Origin: an uncultured Mycoplasmataceae bacterium
Lineage (GTDB): Bacteria; Bacillota_I; Bacilli_A; Mycoplasmatales; Hepatoplasmataceae
DNA length: 64,000 nt
Reading direction: 5' to 3'
NCBI GenBank assembly: GCA_947330515.1
Contig: CAMZOE010000010.1
Location: 21,883-85,882 of the forward strand
The notes beneath the pieces were generated by a model. The model did no database searches. It was given only the letters and a program-made list of their open reading frames with translations, and had not been told where the DNA came from. Of the stretch, positions 35,609 through 48,184 are shown piece by piece. Every line of letters starts with the position of its first letter. Position 1 is the stretch's first letter. The translations under genes were made by a program, and so were the position numbers.

Positions 35609-38600
35609 TTAATTGCTTTTAAGTAATTTAATTAATTTTTGAAATGATGTATGTTTTAAGAATTTTTTATAAGCATTTTCATCTTTATCAAGTTTTGAAA
35701 TTAAAAGATTTAAAGCATTAATTGGATTTTCAGGATTATATTTAATACCGAATTTATCTAATTCTTCAAAAATAATAGTTTTGAATGAAATTTCATTTTT
35801 ATTAGAAATTTTTGAAGATAAAATTGAATTTGATAAACGTTTCATATTTCAGAAATATGGTTTAACTTGACTAAGTTTGTATGGTTTTTTCATTTCTAAA
35901 TATTCTTTTGAAGAAAAAATTTCTTTAGATTCATTATCGTAATCAACAAATAAGAAGATTTGTGAAAATTCTTTTTGTTGAGTTGTTTCTAAAACTTTTT
36001 TAATTTCATTTTTAGATGATGGAAGTTTAATAAATTCATAAATAAACTCAGACATTAATATTTGTTCTTTATCTACAATTCATTTAATAAATTCTGTTGA
36101 TAAAGGAGATGTTAAAATCAATCTTTCTTTTTCAAATGAATTTTGTTCAAACCCTTCAGATAAATTATTTAATCTTAAAAATTCATCACGTTTATTTAAT
36201 TGTACTTCAACTTTATTGATTCTTTTTTTCAACTCATCATTTTTTAGTTTTAAAAAATCTTTTTCTTTAGTTAATTTTATAACTTTATTTTGAGTATCAA
36301 TAGAATTATTGTTTTTTCCAAGTGATACTAATTTGTCTTTTAAAGAATCGTTTTCTTCTTCTTTGGTAATTAAAGTTTCTTTTAATTGATTAATTTTTAA
36401 GTTCGCTTTTTCTAATTTCAAGTCATTATTAGAATCTTTGGATTTTTTCAGTTTTATTTCTTTAAATTCTTTTTCTTGTTTAGCTAATTTTGCTTTTAAA
36501 TCTTTAACTTCTTGTTCTTGTTTTTTAATTTGAGTTTTTAACTCTTTTGAATCATCAGCTTTAGTTTTATGATCTTCTTTTTCTTTAGCTAATTTTGCTT
36601 TTAAATCTTTAACTTCTTGTTCTTGTTTTTTAATTAGTTCTTTTCTATTATTTTCATTCTCTTTAGAAGAATCAGCTAATTGACTTTCAAGGTTATCAAG
36701 TTTATCTTTTAATTTTTGATTTTCATCATTAATTATATTTGTTTGTTTTTTTGTTGTTTTTTCTAGTTCGCTAATTGCTTTTTTCATTTCTGAAATTTTA
36801 GCGGATTGAAGTTTAGCGTTTTCTTTTGCCACTTCTTTTTGTTCTTTTAACTTTTGAGTTTGTTCTTGAATTTTAATTAATTTAATTTCATATTTTTCTT
36901 TTAAGGAATCAACTGTTGTATTTGATTTTTCAGTAATCATTTCTTTTTCTTCATTTAAAGAAGTTATTTTATCTTCAAGTTCATTAATTGTTTTTTCAAA
37001 CTCATCATTTTGTTCTTTTAATTCATTTTGAATTGCTTGGAATTCAATTGTTTGTTCTTCTAATTCTTTTTGATTAGTTTTATGTTTTTCAATTTCAGCT
37101 TCATAATTTATAAGTTTTTTGTTTTTAGTAATAATTGCTTTTTGCAATTCATTTAATTTTGCTTTTAACTCTTTTATAGAAGTTGTTTTTTCTCTTAATT
37201 TTTCATCTTTAGAATTAGAACTTTCATTTGCTTTTTGTAATTTAAGTTCTAATTTTGAAAAATTATTTTTTCAAGTTTCAATTTCATTATCTTTAGTTGA
37301 TAATTCAAGTTCATTATTATGAGTAAGTGTTTCAATTTCATTTTCCAATGTTTCAATTTCAACTTCCAATTTATGAGAAATTTCCATTAATTTAGAATTT
37401 TGTTCTTGTGTTTTAACCTCTTGGATTTTTAAAGATTCTGTTTGGTCTTGAACAATTTGTAGTTTTTTACCTAAAAGATCATTTTCTTTTTGTAATGTTT
37501 TAACGGAAGTATTCGCTTCTTTTAAATCTTTTAAAGATTCTTTTGCTTTTTCAAAATGTAATTGTTTTTGTTCTTCAGATTTTTCTAATTTTATAATTAA
37601 GCGTTCTACTTGATTTTCTAAGCGTTCATTTGAAAGTTTATAATCATTAATTATATTTGTTAATTCTGTTTCTGAATTTTCTAAAGTTTGTAAGTCTTTC
37701 TTAATGTTTTCTTTTTCTTCTTCTATTTCGTTATTTTTTTCTTTAAGATCACTTAGTTTTGCTTCAAAATCATCTTTTTCAACTATCATTGATTGAATTT
37801 GATTGTTTAAAGTTTTTACCTGTTCATTAAGTTCATTTTGAAGTTTTTCATTTTCTTCTTCAATTTCTTTTTGAAGTTTTTCGTTGTTTTCTTCAGTTTC
37901 TTTTTGAAGTTTATTCAATTCATCTATTTGTTCATTGAATTTTTCAATTCTTTCATCTTGAACTTTAACTCTATCACTTCTTGCATTTAAATCTCTAGTG
38001 ATTATATTAATCATTGATTCACTTTCAATAAGTTTATCTTTTAAATTAGACAATTCATTATTTTTTTCAATAATTATTTCATCTAATTTATCTTCTAATC
38101 CTTCAATTAATATATTTTTTTCATCAAGTTTTTCTTCTAAAATACTAACATCTTTTTTTGTAGATTCAATCATAACTTGACGATTGTTTGATAAAATTGT
38201 TTGTTCTTGTAATTTTTTATCTAACTCATCTATCTCTTGATATTTTTCAATTTCTGTTTTTTCTAATTCTGTTTTTTGATCATTATTAGTTTGTGTTAAT
38301 TGTTTGATTTGAACAAGAGCTGACATTAAATCTTTTTCTGTTTCTAATAGCTTACCATTAGTGTCTCCAAAATCTTTTTTCAATTCTTCATGTTCAATAT
38401 GTTTACGGTCTAATTTATTTTTAATTTCTGAAATTACTTTTTCAGATGATAATTTTTCTTGTTCAACTTCAAATTCCAAACGATCAATATCAATTTTTTG
38501 TTCATAATTTGTTGTTTTTAATTGTTCAAGATCTTTTTGATATTCATTTTGATTATCTTTTATTTCAACATTTTCTCTTTTTAAATCATTTATTTCATCT

Positions 38601-41278
38601 CTTAAAACCAATTCTCGATTTTCTAATGATTTTTTAAGAATTATTTTTGATGCTTCAATTTTATCATTTAACAATTCTGTTTGTAGTAATCTTGAATCAA
38701 GAAGTTTTAATTTTTCATATTTTACCGCATCTTCTTCTTCAAGTGCTAATTTTTTAGCTTCTAAAGCGTCATATTGTTGTTGTAAAATTTCATGTTTAGA
38801 ATTAGCATAATAAAGTTCATCTTTATTAGTTAATTCTAAATTTTCTAATTCAACTTTTATTTTATTGTTTTCTAATTCAATATCTTGATGAGCTTTTTTA
38901 AGTTCTTCATTAATTTCTTCTAATTTATCAATTTTAACTTCAAATAAATATATTTTTGCATATAATTCATCATATTCTTTTTCATTATTTTTTAATTTAT
39001 TATTTAATAATGTTATTTCTTTATTTGAATCCATTAATGTTTTTTCATGTTTTATTTCATAAGCATATTTTTCTCTTGTTGCTTCATTAATTTTACTTTG
39101 ATTAATTTTAGAATCAAAATAATGTTTTGTTAAATTAATTTTTAAATCATTTAGTGCTTCTTTTAAATCTTTATTTTCATCAATTAATGATTCTAATTCT
39201 TCATTATTTAAGTTATTTTCATTTTTAGATTCATCTACTAAATAACTATTTTTCAATTCTAGATATTGTTCATATAATTCTTTTTCTCTTTCGATGACAG
39301 TATCATAATTTTTTCTTAATTCTTTTTCTGAATTCTCTAAAAGAAAAATTTTATTTTCAAGTTCATTAACTTCATCATCATGATTATCTTTTTGTAACTC
39401 TTTTTCATTATATTCATTAAGTTGATTTGTTAATTCACTAATAATTTTTTTGGTTTCTTTATCTTCTTCTACATTATTTTCATTTATTAAAGTAATTGTT
39501 TTTTTCAATTCATCAATAATACTATTACTTTTTTCTTTTGTTTCAACTAGTTCTTCATTAAGTTTATTTATTTCTGTTTGTAAAAGTTCTTTTTCTTCTT
39601 TAATTTGTAAAAGATCACTTTGTTCTTTTTCATTTACAAGTGGTTTTGAAGTTGTAGTTAATTCAGTTTTATTAGTATCAGTTTTTTCTTCAAGATAATC
39701 AATATAATCATTCAATTCTTGATTTTCTTTTTCTAAACTTAACAATTCATCTTGAAGATTAACAAATTCTTCATCTTCATCATCGTTCACATATTTAATT
39801 TCTTCTGAAAGAATATTATTTTTTTGATTAGTTTCTAAAAGTTCTTCTTCTTTTATTTCTAAAGAATTTTTTAATTTGTCTATTTCTTGTAATAAAGCAA
39901 TTTCTTTTAATGAATCAAGATTTTCTTTATCTACTTCAAGAAGTAATAAATCATTAACGTTTTCATATCTTTCTTTATCTGTTAAAAAGATTGTTGAATA
40001 AACGATTTTTGATTTTATTTTATTAGCTATAAAAAATAATAAACGATCTTTTGTTACTTTTGGATAAGAATCAACTAATTGTTCTGTAAAGAAAATTTTG
40101 TTTTCTTTATCTTGTAAAATAATATTTAATACTTGAAAGAAGTTTAAAAATCCACTTCCTAAATTTTCTAAATTATAAATTTCATTATTTGAATCGACAA
40201 TTCTTATAATTACAACTTCATTTTCATGATATGAAAAAGGAATTAATTTTATTTCTTTTATTTTAATATCATTGTTTTCACTTAATTTTAAATAGTAAGC
40301 AAAAAATTCTTTAAGTTTACTTTTTACTTTTTGTGAAAGTTTTCCATTACTATTTTTTCTTTTTGTTAACTCTTTGAATAAATCTTCTTTTGTTGCATTA
40401 AAGAAAGAAAGAAAAACAGACAATCAATCCTTTTGATTATCAATTATGTTTACAGTTTTTCCATAATTTTCATCTTGTTTAATGAAAACAATGTTTTCTT
40501 TTAAGTAAGCAAAAATTTCTAAACGAATATCATTAGTTTTTAGTTCTCTTCAAATTTCAGTTACACTTTTTAATAAAGGAATTAATTTTTCGATAAATTC
40601 AATTTCAAATGATTCTTTGCCATTTGTTCCATGAACTAAAATATCATTAATTAATTTATATGAATCATTTTTATTTTGAATAATGGATTTATTTAATGTA
40701 ATAAAAATTTCAAAAATACCAATAACATTTTCAAAAGTAATATCTTGAATATTATTTTCTAAATCTTCCATATGATTATTTTCTTGAACAATTATATGAT
40801 TTCTTTTTGAAGATGAATATTTTTTATTGTTAATGAATAAATATTCTCTAATTAACTTTTTAAAACTTTTTTCATCTTTTTCTCTCAATGAAAAGAAATT
40901 ATTTCAAATATTAAAAAAATCTTGATTTAAAAAATTAATATCGTTTTCAACATTAACTGAAACATCAGGAAAAATACTAGCATTTTTATTTACTCTAACT
41001 AAATAATTTAAATTTTTATATGTTTTTCCATTTTTGGAGACAAAATTATCAAAATTAAAATTAATTTCAATATCTTTATCTAAAGAAGAATTAAAATCTA
41101 TAGCATCAAATAAGTTATATCCTAATGCTTTTTCAATCGCTTTTGTAATATTTTTTTTACCCGATCCATTTTTGTTCGAATAAATTGTTAAATTTTTATC
41201 TGGATGACTAAGATTGTCTAACTCTACACCATCATCATTAAAGTTTCTAAAATTTTTTATTTTTATTTTTTTTAACAT
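35609..41278 (-). CDS. Giant (1889 aa) coiled-coil protein with degenerate N-terminal OLD/RecF-like ATPase head
   Basis: Six ORFs in one frame joined by TGA=Trp; head 'IKIKNFRNF...NKNGSGKKN...LGSGFLNFF...KIFFTEQL'; ~1250 aa of E/K/L/N heptads; C-terminal globular segment. Confidence 0.85.
36479..36635. repeat. Two exact 52-bp direct repeats, 105 bp apart
   Basis: tttagctaattttgcttttaaatctttaacttcttgttcttgttttttaatt at 36479-36530 and 36584-36635. Confidence 0.85.
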
Positions 41279-41401
41279 TTAACTTCACCTGTCTTAATTT
41301 AAAATACTTATATTTAAAAATAAGTATTAATGTTATATTCATTATTATTTATAATTATAAACTATATCAACAAATTGAATTAATTGTTAAAAAAAATAAA
41401 A

Positions 41402-41424
41402 AAGAGAGATAATGTTTCTCTCTT
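41402..41424 (-). terminator. Hairpin downstream of tRNA-Ile
   Basis: AAGAGAGA-TAATGTT-TCTCTCTT followed by AT-rich tract. Confidence 0.55.
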
Positions 41425-41464
41425 ATAATATTCACTATTTTTAAAATATAATCTACTTTAAAAA

Positions 41465-41541
<77 letters not shown>

Positions 41542-41557
41542 ATAAAAAAAGATAATA

Positions 41558-41959
41558 CTATCTTTTTGAAAATTGTGGGGATTTTCTAGCACCTTTAAGA
41601 CCATATTTTTTACGTTCTTTAACTCTAGAATCTCTTGTGATTAATCCTGCAGCTTTTAACACTTTACGATATTCAGTAGAAGATTCAAGTAATGCTTTAA
41701 CAATTCCGTGTCTTACAGCACCGGCTTGTCCACTAATTCCACCACCACGCACATTTACTTTAATATCAAATTTATCTACATTTTCAGTAATAACTAAAGG
41801 TTGCATTAAATCTTGAATTAAAGTTTTTCTTGGGAAATAATCTTCAATATTAGTTTTATTAATTAAAATTTTTCCAGTTCCGTTAGGAATAAGAATAACT
41901 CTTGCAACAGAAGTTTTTCTTCTACCTGTTCCTAAATATCTTAATTCATCTTTACTCAT
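41558..41959 (-). CDS. rpsI: Ribosomal protein S9
   Basis: '[14 protein letters not shown]...[16 protein letters not shown]...[24 protein letters not shown]'. Confidence 0.97.
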   Translation of the reverse strand: MSKDELRYLGTGRRKTSVARVILIPNGTGKILINKTNIEDYFPRKTLIQDLMQPLVITENVDKFDIKVNVRGGGISGQAGAVRHGIVKALLESSTEYRKVLKAAGLITRDSRVKERKKYGLKGARKSPQFSKR

Positions 41960-41963
41960 ATTA

Positions 41964-42404
41964 CTATTTATTTCCTTTTAATTCTAATACTTCTGGTTGT
42001 TGTGCTTGATGTTCATGTTCTTCATTACGATAGACAAATAATTTTTTAATTTGTTTTCTACCTAACCTATTATGCGGTATCATTCCTCATATTGATCTGT
42101 AAACCATTTCTTCAGGATAATCTTGAATCATTGTTTTAGCATTACGTTCTCTTAATCCACCAGGATATCCAGAATGTTCATAATACATTTTATTATTTAA
42201 TTTGTTACCTGTTAATTTTACTTTATCTGCGTTAATTATTATTACATAATCACCGTTGTCAAGATGAGGAGTATATGATACTTTATTTTTTCCAGTTAAT
42301 ACTTTAGCAATTTCAGTAGACATTCTACCTAAAATTAAATCTGTTGCATCAACTATATATCATTTTTGCTTATCAGCAAAGTTTGACATTTTAGTTTGTC
42401 TCAT
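41964..42404 (-). CDS. rplM: Ribosomal protein L13
   Basis: '[22 protein letters not shown]', '[18 protein letters not shown]', '[20 protein letters not shown]'. Confidence 0.96.
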
Positions 42405-42484
42405 ATTTCTTTTACTCCTTGTGTCTTTTATATTATATATTTTTTTTTATTGAAAATAAATAAAAATTTTTATTTTATGAAAAA

Positions 42485-43228
42485 TTAGTAAAAAACTTCA
42501 TAAAGATACAAGGAATTTCCTTTCGCTTTGTAATGTACTTTTCCTTTTGAAGGAAATAATAAGTATTCTTTAAATTCTAATAAAGTTATTTTTTCTTCAT
42601 TTAAAGCTAGCAAAGAACCAACTAAATTTCTTACCATGTAACGTAAAAAACCATTGCCATTAAACTCCAAAATTAAAGAATTATCGTTCTTTATAAGATT
42701 AATATAATTAATAGTTCTTATCGAATCAAAATAATCTTCCTTTGCAGAAAAAGAAGCAAAATCATGAGTTCCTTTTAAAATTTCAATACCTTGATTGAGT
42801 AACTCATAATTAAGATTGTGTTCATAAAGTAAAAAATAATTTTTTAAAAAAATAAATTCTTCTTCATTTCATTTAGTTTTAATTTTATAACGATAAGTTT
42901 TATTTTTTGCAGAAAAACGAGCATGAAAGTTTTTATCAACAATAAAAACTTCTTTTACAAAATAATGAAATCTTGGTTTATTTAAAACTTGAATAATCGC
43001 TTGAACCGGAATAGAAGTATTTGCTTTAAAAGAAAATACTTGAGCAACTGCATGAACATATCTATCAGTTCTTCCAGAACTATGAATTATAATTTTTTGA
43101 TCAAATAATTTTGAAAGTTTTTTTTCAAGTTCGCCTTGTACAGTAATCAAACCAGGTTGCTTAGCTCATCCATGAAAATAATTTCCATCATAAGCAATAA
43201 TAACTTTATAGTTTATTTCATTACTCAA
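42485..43228 (-). CDS. truA: tRNA pseudouridine synthase A
   Basis: 'IIAYDGNYFHGWAKQPGLITVQGELE', 'SGRTDRYVHAVAQVFSF', 'GNGFLRYMVRNLVGSLL'; TTG start. Confidence 0.88.
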
Positions 43229-44049
43229 TATTCTATGTCTCCAATCCTAGGAATAATATTGCCACCTTCAATTGCCATAAAAATGAAAAAAATAAATAAA
43301 ATAATAAATATAAAAAGTAAAATAAAATCTGATTTTTTATAATTATTTTGAAAATAAAAACTTCTTTTTTTTGAAGGAATATAACCTCTATTTTCCATTG
43401 CTATTGCTAAACTATCTGCTTTTTCAAATAATCCTGTTAATAATACAATAATTGAAGAAGAAAAATACTTTATTTTATAAATAAATATTTTAGGACTTTT
43501 ATTAGAAAAAATATTTCTTGAACTTTGTGCCAACATAATATTATTTATATCATCTTTTAAAATAGGTAAAAATCTAATCGCAATTGAAAACATAACCGCT
43601 AAATCATCGGTCGGAACTTTAAAATAAGATAGCGGTTTAAGAATTCATTGAAAAGTATATACCATTTCATCAAGCTTCATAATTGTTGAAAAAAATAGTG
43701 AAATTAAAATTAATAAAAAGAATCTAAATGCAATTGAAAAAGATAAATAAAAAGAATATCAATAAACTTTTAAACTACCAATCTTAAAAGCAATCCCTCA
43801 ATTTATATAATCAGGTTCTTTAATAAAAAACATATTAAAAAATTCAACAAAGAAAAAAATAGTAAAAAAATTAATTAAAACAAATAAAACTCTTTTTCAA
43901 TTAATTTTTAAAATGAAAAAGAATGGTAACATTAAAGTTAAAAAAAAGATTCTTCCAGTATTATCAATTGGTAAAAGAATAATTATTAATGATAAAAAAT
44001 ATAATAAAAGTTTTATCCTAGAATCAATATTTAAAATATTATCTTTCAT
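43213..44049 (-). CDS. ecfT: ECF transporter transmembrane component EcfT
   Basis: Polytopic; 'NNIMLAQSSRNI', 'LAIAMENRGYIP' EcfT motif; next to two ATPases. Confidence 0.88.
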
Positions 44050-44824
44050 TTTTTTTGTTTTCTAAAAAAATATCAATAAAATCTTGTTTTTCTAATGATA
44101 TTTTTTTCATTTCCTCAATTATTTTTCCATACAAAGGAAGTCAATCATATAAATCATACATAATTTCTTTTGTAAGTTCCGGATAATCTTTTTTATCATA
44201 GGTAAATATTTTTTTATCTTTTATGATAAATAAACATTCATAATATTCATTAATTATTTCTAAATCATGGGAAATAATTAATAAGTAAGAATTTGGATTT
44301 GTTTTAAGATATTTTTGTAATAAAATAATAATATTATTTTTTGTTTTTCAATCTAAATTTGCTGTTGGTTCATCTAAAATAAGTAATTTTGGTTTAGAAA
44401 ATATTGCTTCTAAAATAAGAAATATTTTTTTTTGGCCATAAGATAATTCACTAATATTTTTTTGAAGTTTATCAGCAATTCCAAATTCTCGTAAAACATT
44501 TATAGCCTCTTTTTTAGTAACATTTTTATTTTCCAAAAATAATTCATTTTCTAATGTTTGATGAAGAATTTGTTGATTTGGATTTTGAAAAATAATTCTT
44601 GTATTTTTTTTAAAATACTTTAATTTTTTTTTATTTAAAATTTTTCCTTCTTCAGAGAAAGAAATATTGTTCATTTTTTTCAATTGAGCAATTGAAAATG
44701 CAATGGTAGATTTCCCTGAACCATTAGGACCAAGTAAAAAATTAATTTTGTTAGCTTTTAATGAAATTTCTGTTTGTTCAAATAAAACTTCATCATTTAT
44801 TTTATGAGAAAAATTAATTTTCAT
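44039..44824 (-). CDS. ecfA2: ECF transporter ATPase EcfA2
   Basis: 'FLLGPNGSGKSTIAFSIAQL', 'IIFQNPNQQI', 'LSYGQKKIFLILEAIFSKPKLLILDEPTANLD'. Confidence 0.88.
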
Positions 44825-45629
44825 TTTTTCCTTCCTTAATAGTTTTAATTTGGTTTGCAATAATTTTTGGCTCAAAAGAATATTTTAAATTATATTTTTG
44901 TTGAAAAGAAAGAATTTCTCTAAAAGATTTTTCCTTAAAATTTGATAAATTTTTTTTAAGAAATTCATTCTCATTTTCATAAGTAATAACTTTTTTATTT
45001 TCAATCTTTAAAAATTTTCATGAAATATCATTTTTTGGAAAAGTTAAATCATGACTAATTAAAATAACTGTTTTATTTTTATCTTTTAAATATTTTAATA
45101 ATGAAGAAAAGTGCTTAATATTTTGTGGATCAAGCATTGAAAAAGATTCATCAAGAATAAGCAACTCTTTAGAATCAATATCAAATTCTACTAAAGCAAC
45201 TTTTTGCTTTTCTCCGCCAGAAAGAACATTAATTTTTTTTGGAAGTAATTCTTCTATCTTATGTTCTTTTACTTTATTTAAAATTATTTTGTCCATCTCT
45301 TCAAAAGAAAGATTTTTGTTTTCTAAAGAAAATGCTAAATCTCTTTTTACTTCACTATAAACAAATTGATTATCTATATTTTGAAAAATAATACCACTTT
45401 TTTTCATCAATAAATTTGCATCTTCTTTAGAGATTATTGGTTTATTTTTTATAAAAATTTCACCACTTGTTGGTTTAAATAAACCCATTAACATCATTGA
45501 TAAAGTGGTTTTTCCTGAACCATTATCTCCATATAAACAAATAAAATCTCCTTGATTAATTTCAAATGAGATTTTATTTAAAATAATATTATTTTGATAT
45601 TTAAAAGTTATATTTTTAAAAGTAATCAT
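44814..45629 (-). CDS. ecfA1: ECF transporter ATPase EcfA1
   Basis: 'LYGDNGSGKTTLSMMLMGL', 'IIFQNIDNQFV', 'LSGGEKQKVALVEFDIDSKELLILDESFSMLDP'. Confidence 0.88.
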
Positions 45630-45634
45630 TTACC

Positions 45635-45997
45635 TTATACAAACATAATAATAGAAATTGGCGCACCATCACCTTTTCTATTATCTAATTTTAAAACTCT
45701 TGTATATCCACCATTTCTATCCTTGAATCTATCATTAGACATTGTAAATAGTTTTTGTAAAGCTGTTTCATTTTCTGAAGCATCAACTTTTCTTAAAATT
45801 TTTGCTGCTTGTCTTCTTGAAGCTAAAGTATTTTTTTTACCTAAAGTAATTAAACGATCCATATGTTTTGAAAGTTCTTTTGCTCTCGCATGAGGAACTT
45901 TAATTTGTTCATGAACAATTAAATCAGTTAATTGATTTCTAACAATACGAACTCTTCTTGCTCCATTTTTAACATTAGTTTGATGATTTTTTCCCAT
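45635..45997 (-). CDS. rplQ: Ribosomal protein L17
   Basis: 'RRVRIVRNQLTDLIVHEQIKVPHARAKEL...RNGGYTRVLKLDNRKGDGAPISII'. Confidence 0.97.
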   Translation of the reverse strand: MGKNHQTNVKNGARRVRIVRNQLTDLIVHEQIKVPHARAKELSKHMDRLITLGKKNTLASRRQAAKILRKVDASENETALQKLFTMSNDRFKDRNGGYTRVLKLDNRKGDGAPISIIMFV

Positions 45998-46021
45998 AAT
46001 TTTTCTCCTCTCTTTCCTTAA

Positions 46022-47002
46022 TTATTCAGTTTTAAATGAATAACCCATATCTTTAACAACTGCAATAATTTCTTGAATTGATTTTTCTCCAAGATTATTA
46101 ATTGATTTTAAAGTTGATACTGGAATATCAATTAAATCGTTTAAAGTTTTAATTCCTTCACGTTTTAAACTATTTTCTGAGCGAACAGAAAGATTTAATT
46201 CTTCAATTGAAATTTCTAGATTATTATCTTCTTCTTCAACAACTTCTTCAATTTCTTCTTCAAAAAATTCATCAATAGATACTTCAACAATATCTGCAAA
46301 TGCTTTATAATGTTCAATTAAAATTTTAGAAGCATATGTTATTGCTTTGTCTGGTGACATTGAACCTTTAGTTTCAATTTCTAAAAGCAACTCTTCGTAA
46401 ACTTTTTCTTCTCCAGGATTAACTTCATTTACTTTAAAAGAAACGTTTTTAATTGGTGAAAATATTGAATCAATAGCAATAACTCCACGTTTATCATCTA
46501 AATGTTTTTTTACCATTTCACGGTTTTGTTCAAACGTTCTAAATCCTTTTGAGAAAGTTAAAAATAATTTGAATTCAAGTGCTCTAGGTTTATTAGAATG
46601 AGCAATCACTAAATCGGGATTTGCGATTTCTATTCCGGCTGGTGCAGAGATATCTCCAGCTCTTACTTCACCTTTTTTTGAAGATAAAGTTAATTCTAAA
46701 ATTTCATCAGGTTTAATTATTTCTTCATCAATTGAAAAAATAATGTTTTTGATATTTAAAATTAAATGAACTGCATCTTCTCTTACTTCTTCGATTGGAC
46801 TGAATTCATATAGTACATTTTTAATTTCAATTGCAAATGGTGCAACTGAAGGAATTGATGATAATAAAACTCTACGTAATGAATTACCTAAAGTTTGTCC
46901 AAATCCACCTTCTAATTTTTTAAATGAGTAAGTAGCTTTGTTTGGATTAGTATCATCTTTGGAAATGTATTTACTAAAAGTTGGTTTTAAAAATTTTTTC
47001 AT
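46022..47002 (-). CDS. rpoA: RNA polymerase alpha subunit
   Basis: 'GFGQTLGNSLRRVLLSSIPSVAPFAIEI' and C-terminal alpha-CTD 'LNLSVRSENSLKREGIKTLNDLI'. Confidence 0.97.
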   Translation of the reverse strand: MKKFLKPTFSKYISKDDTNPNKATYSFKKLEGGFGQTLGNSLRRVLLSSIPSVAPFAIEIKNVLYEFSPIEEVREDAVHLILNIKNIIFSIDEEIIKPDEILELTLSSKKGEVRAGDISAPAGIEIANPDLVIAHSNKPRALEFKLFLTFSKGFRTFEQNREMVKKHLDDKRGVIAIDSIFSPIKNVSFKVNEVNPGEEKVYEELLLEIETKGSMSPDKAITYASKILIEHYKAFADIVEVSIDEFFEEEIEEVVEEEDNNLEISIEELNLSVRSENSLKREGIKTLNDLIDIPVSTLKSINNLGEKSIQEIIAVVKDMGYSFKTE

Positions 47003-47028
47003 GTTTTTTCCTTATTATTCATTCCAAA

Positions 47029-47424
47029 TTATCTATTTAAATATTTTTTTGGTTTTCTAACACCATTATGTGGAATTGGTGTTACATTTTTGATTTTTCT
47101 TACTTCTAAATTAGAAGCTTGAAATTGTCTTAAAGCGGCATCTTTTCCTGGTCCTACCCCTTTAATGTAAACATCAATAATTTTAACCCCGTTGTCTTGT
47201 GCTGATTTTGAAATCGCTTGCGCAACTAGTTGCGCTGCATATGGAGTTGATTTTTTAGCACCTTTGAAACCAATAGCTCCTGCTGATGATCATACAATTG
47301 CATTACCTTCCATATCAGTAATAGTAATGATTGTATTATTAAAAGTAGAACTAATATGAGCAATAGCTTCAGGTATATTTTTCTTAACTTTTTTTCTTCT
47401 TCTTGTTGTAACTTTTTTAGCCAT
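47029..47424 (-). CDS. rpsK: Ribosomal protein S11
   Basis: '[46 protein letters not shown]'. Confidence 0.97.
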
Positions 47425-47444
47425 AATCTTTTACCTGCCTTTAC

Positions 47445-47819
47445 TTATTTAGTTGCTTTCTTTTTATTTGCTACAGTTTTTTTAGGACCTTTTCTTGTTC
47501 TAGCATTTTGTTTTGATGATTGTCCTCTTACTGGTAATCCACGTCTATGACGGATTCCACGGTATGAACCAATTTCCATTAAACGTTTAATGTTATATGC
47601 AACTTCACGTCTTAAATCACCTTCTAAAGTAAATTTATTTACTTCATTACGTAAATTATTTAACTCTTCATCAGTTAAATCTTTGGTTTTTTTTGATGGA
47701 TCAACATTAACATTTTTACAAATTGTTAATGCTCTTGATCTTCCGATTCCAAAAATATGAGTAAGTGAAATGCTTATATGTTTATGATTTGGAATTTCAA
47801 TATTCTTAATTCTTGCCAT
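47445..47819 (-). CDS. rpsM: Ribosomal protein S13
   Basis: '[30 protein letters not shown]...[17 protein letters not shown]'. Confidence 0.97.
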   Translation of the reverse strand: MARIKNIEIPNHKHISISLTHIFGIGRSRALTICKNVNVDPSKKTKDLTDEELNNLRNEVNKFTLEGDLRREVAYNIKRLMEIGSYRGIRHRRGLPVRGQSSKQNARTRKGPKKTVANKKKATK

Positions 47820-47841
47820 ATCTTATGTTAACTTTCTTAAT

Positions 47842-47955
47842 TTATCCTTGTCTTTGTTTGTGTTTTGGGTTTGAGCAAATAACGCGTACTCTCCCTTTTC
47901 TTTTGATTACTTGACAATCTTTACACATTGGTTTTACTGAAGATCTTACTTTCAT
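47842..47955 (-). CDS. rpmJ: Ribosomal protein L36
   Basis: '[37 protein letters not shown]'. Confidence 0.97.
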   Translation of the reverse strand: MKVRSSVKPMCKDCQVIKRKGRVRVICSNPKHKQRQG

Positions 47956-48184
47956 TGTTTACTCCTTTTCTTTTATTTTTATCACTAAAAATAAAGTTAA
48001 TACTTTATTAAAAGCATTAATTTCTATGATATTTTTTAAATAAACACTTTCATGCATTCACGTATTGTATAATTCAACTAAAATCAGGTTGAAGATTAAA
48101 ATCAAACGGATTCTAGATGCAACGTAAATTATTTTATTCCAAAACTTATTTAATTATATCCTTTATATTTTAACATATTTAAAG

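Noticed and set aside
39450-39698. + strand ORFs inside the giant coiled-coil gene (also 37119, 37998, 38446)
   Set aside because: Antisense shadow ORFs rich in S/F/L, as expected opposite K/E-rich heptads.
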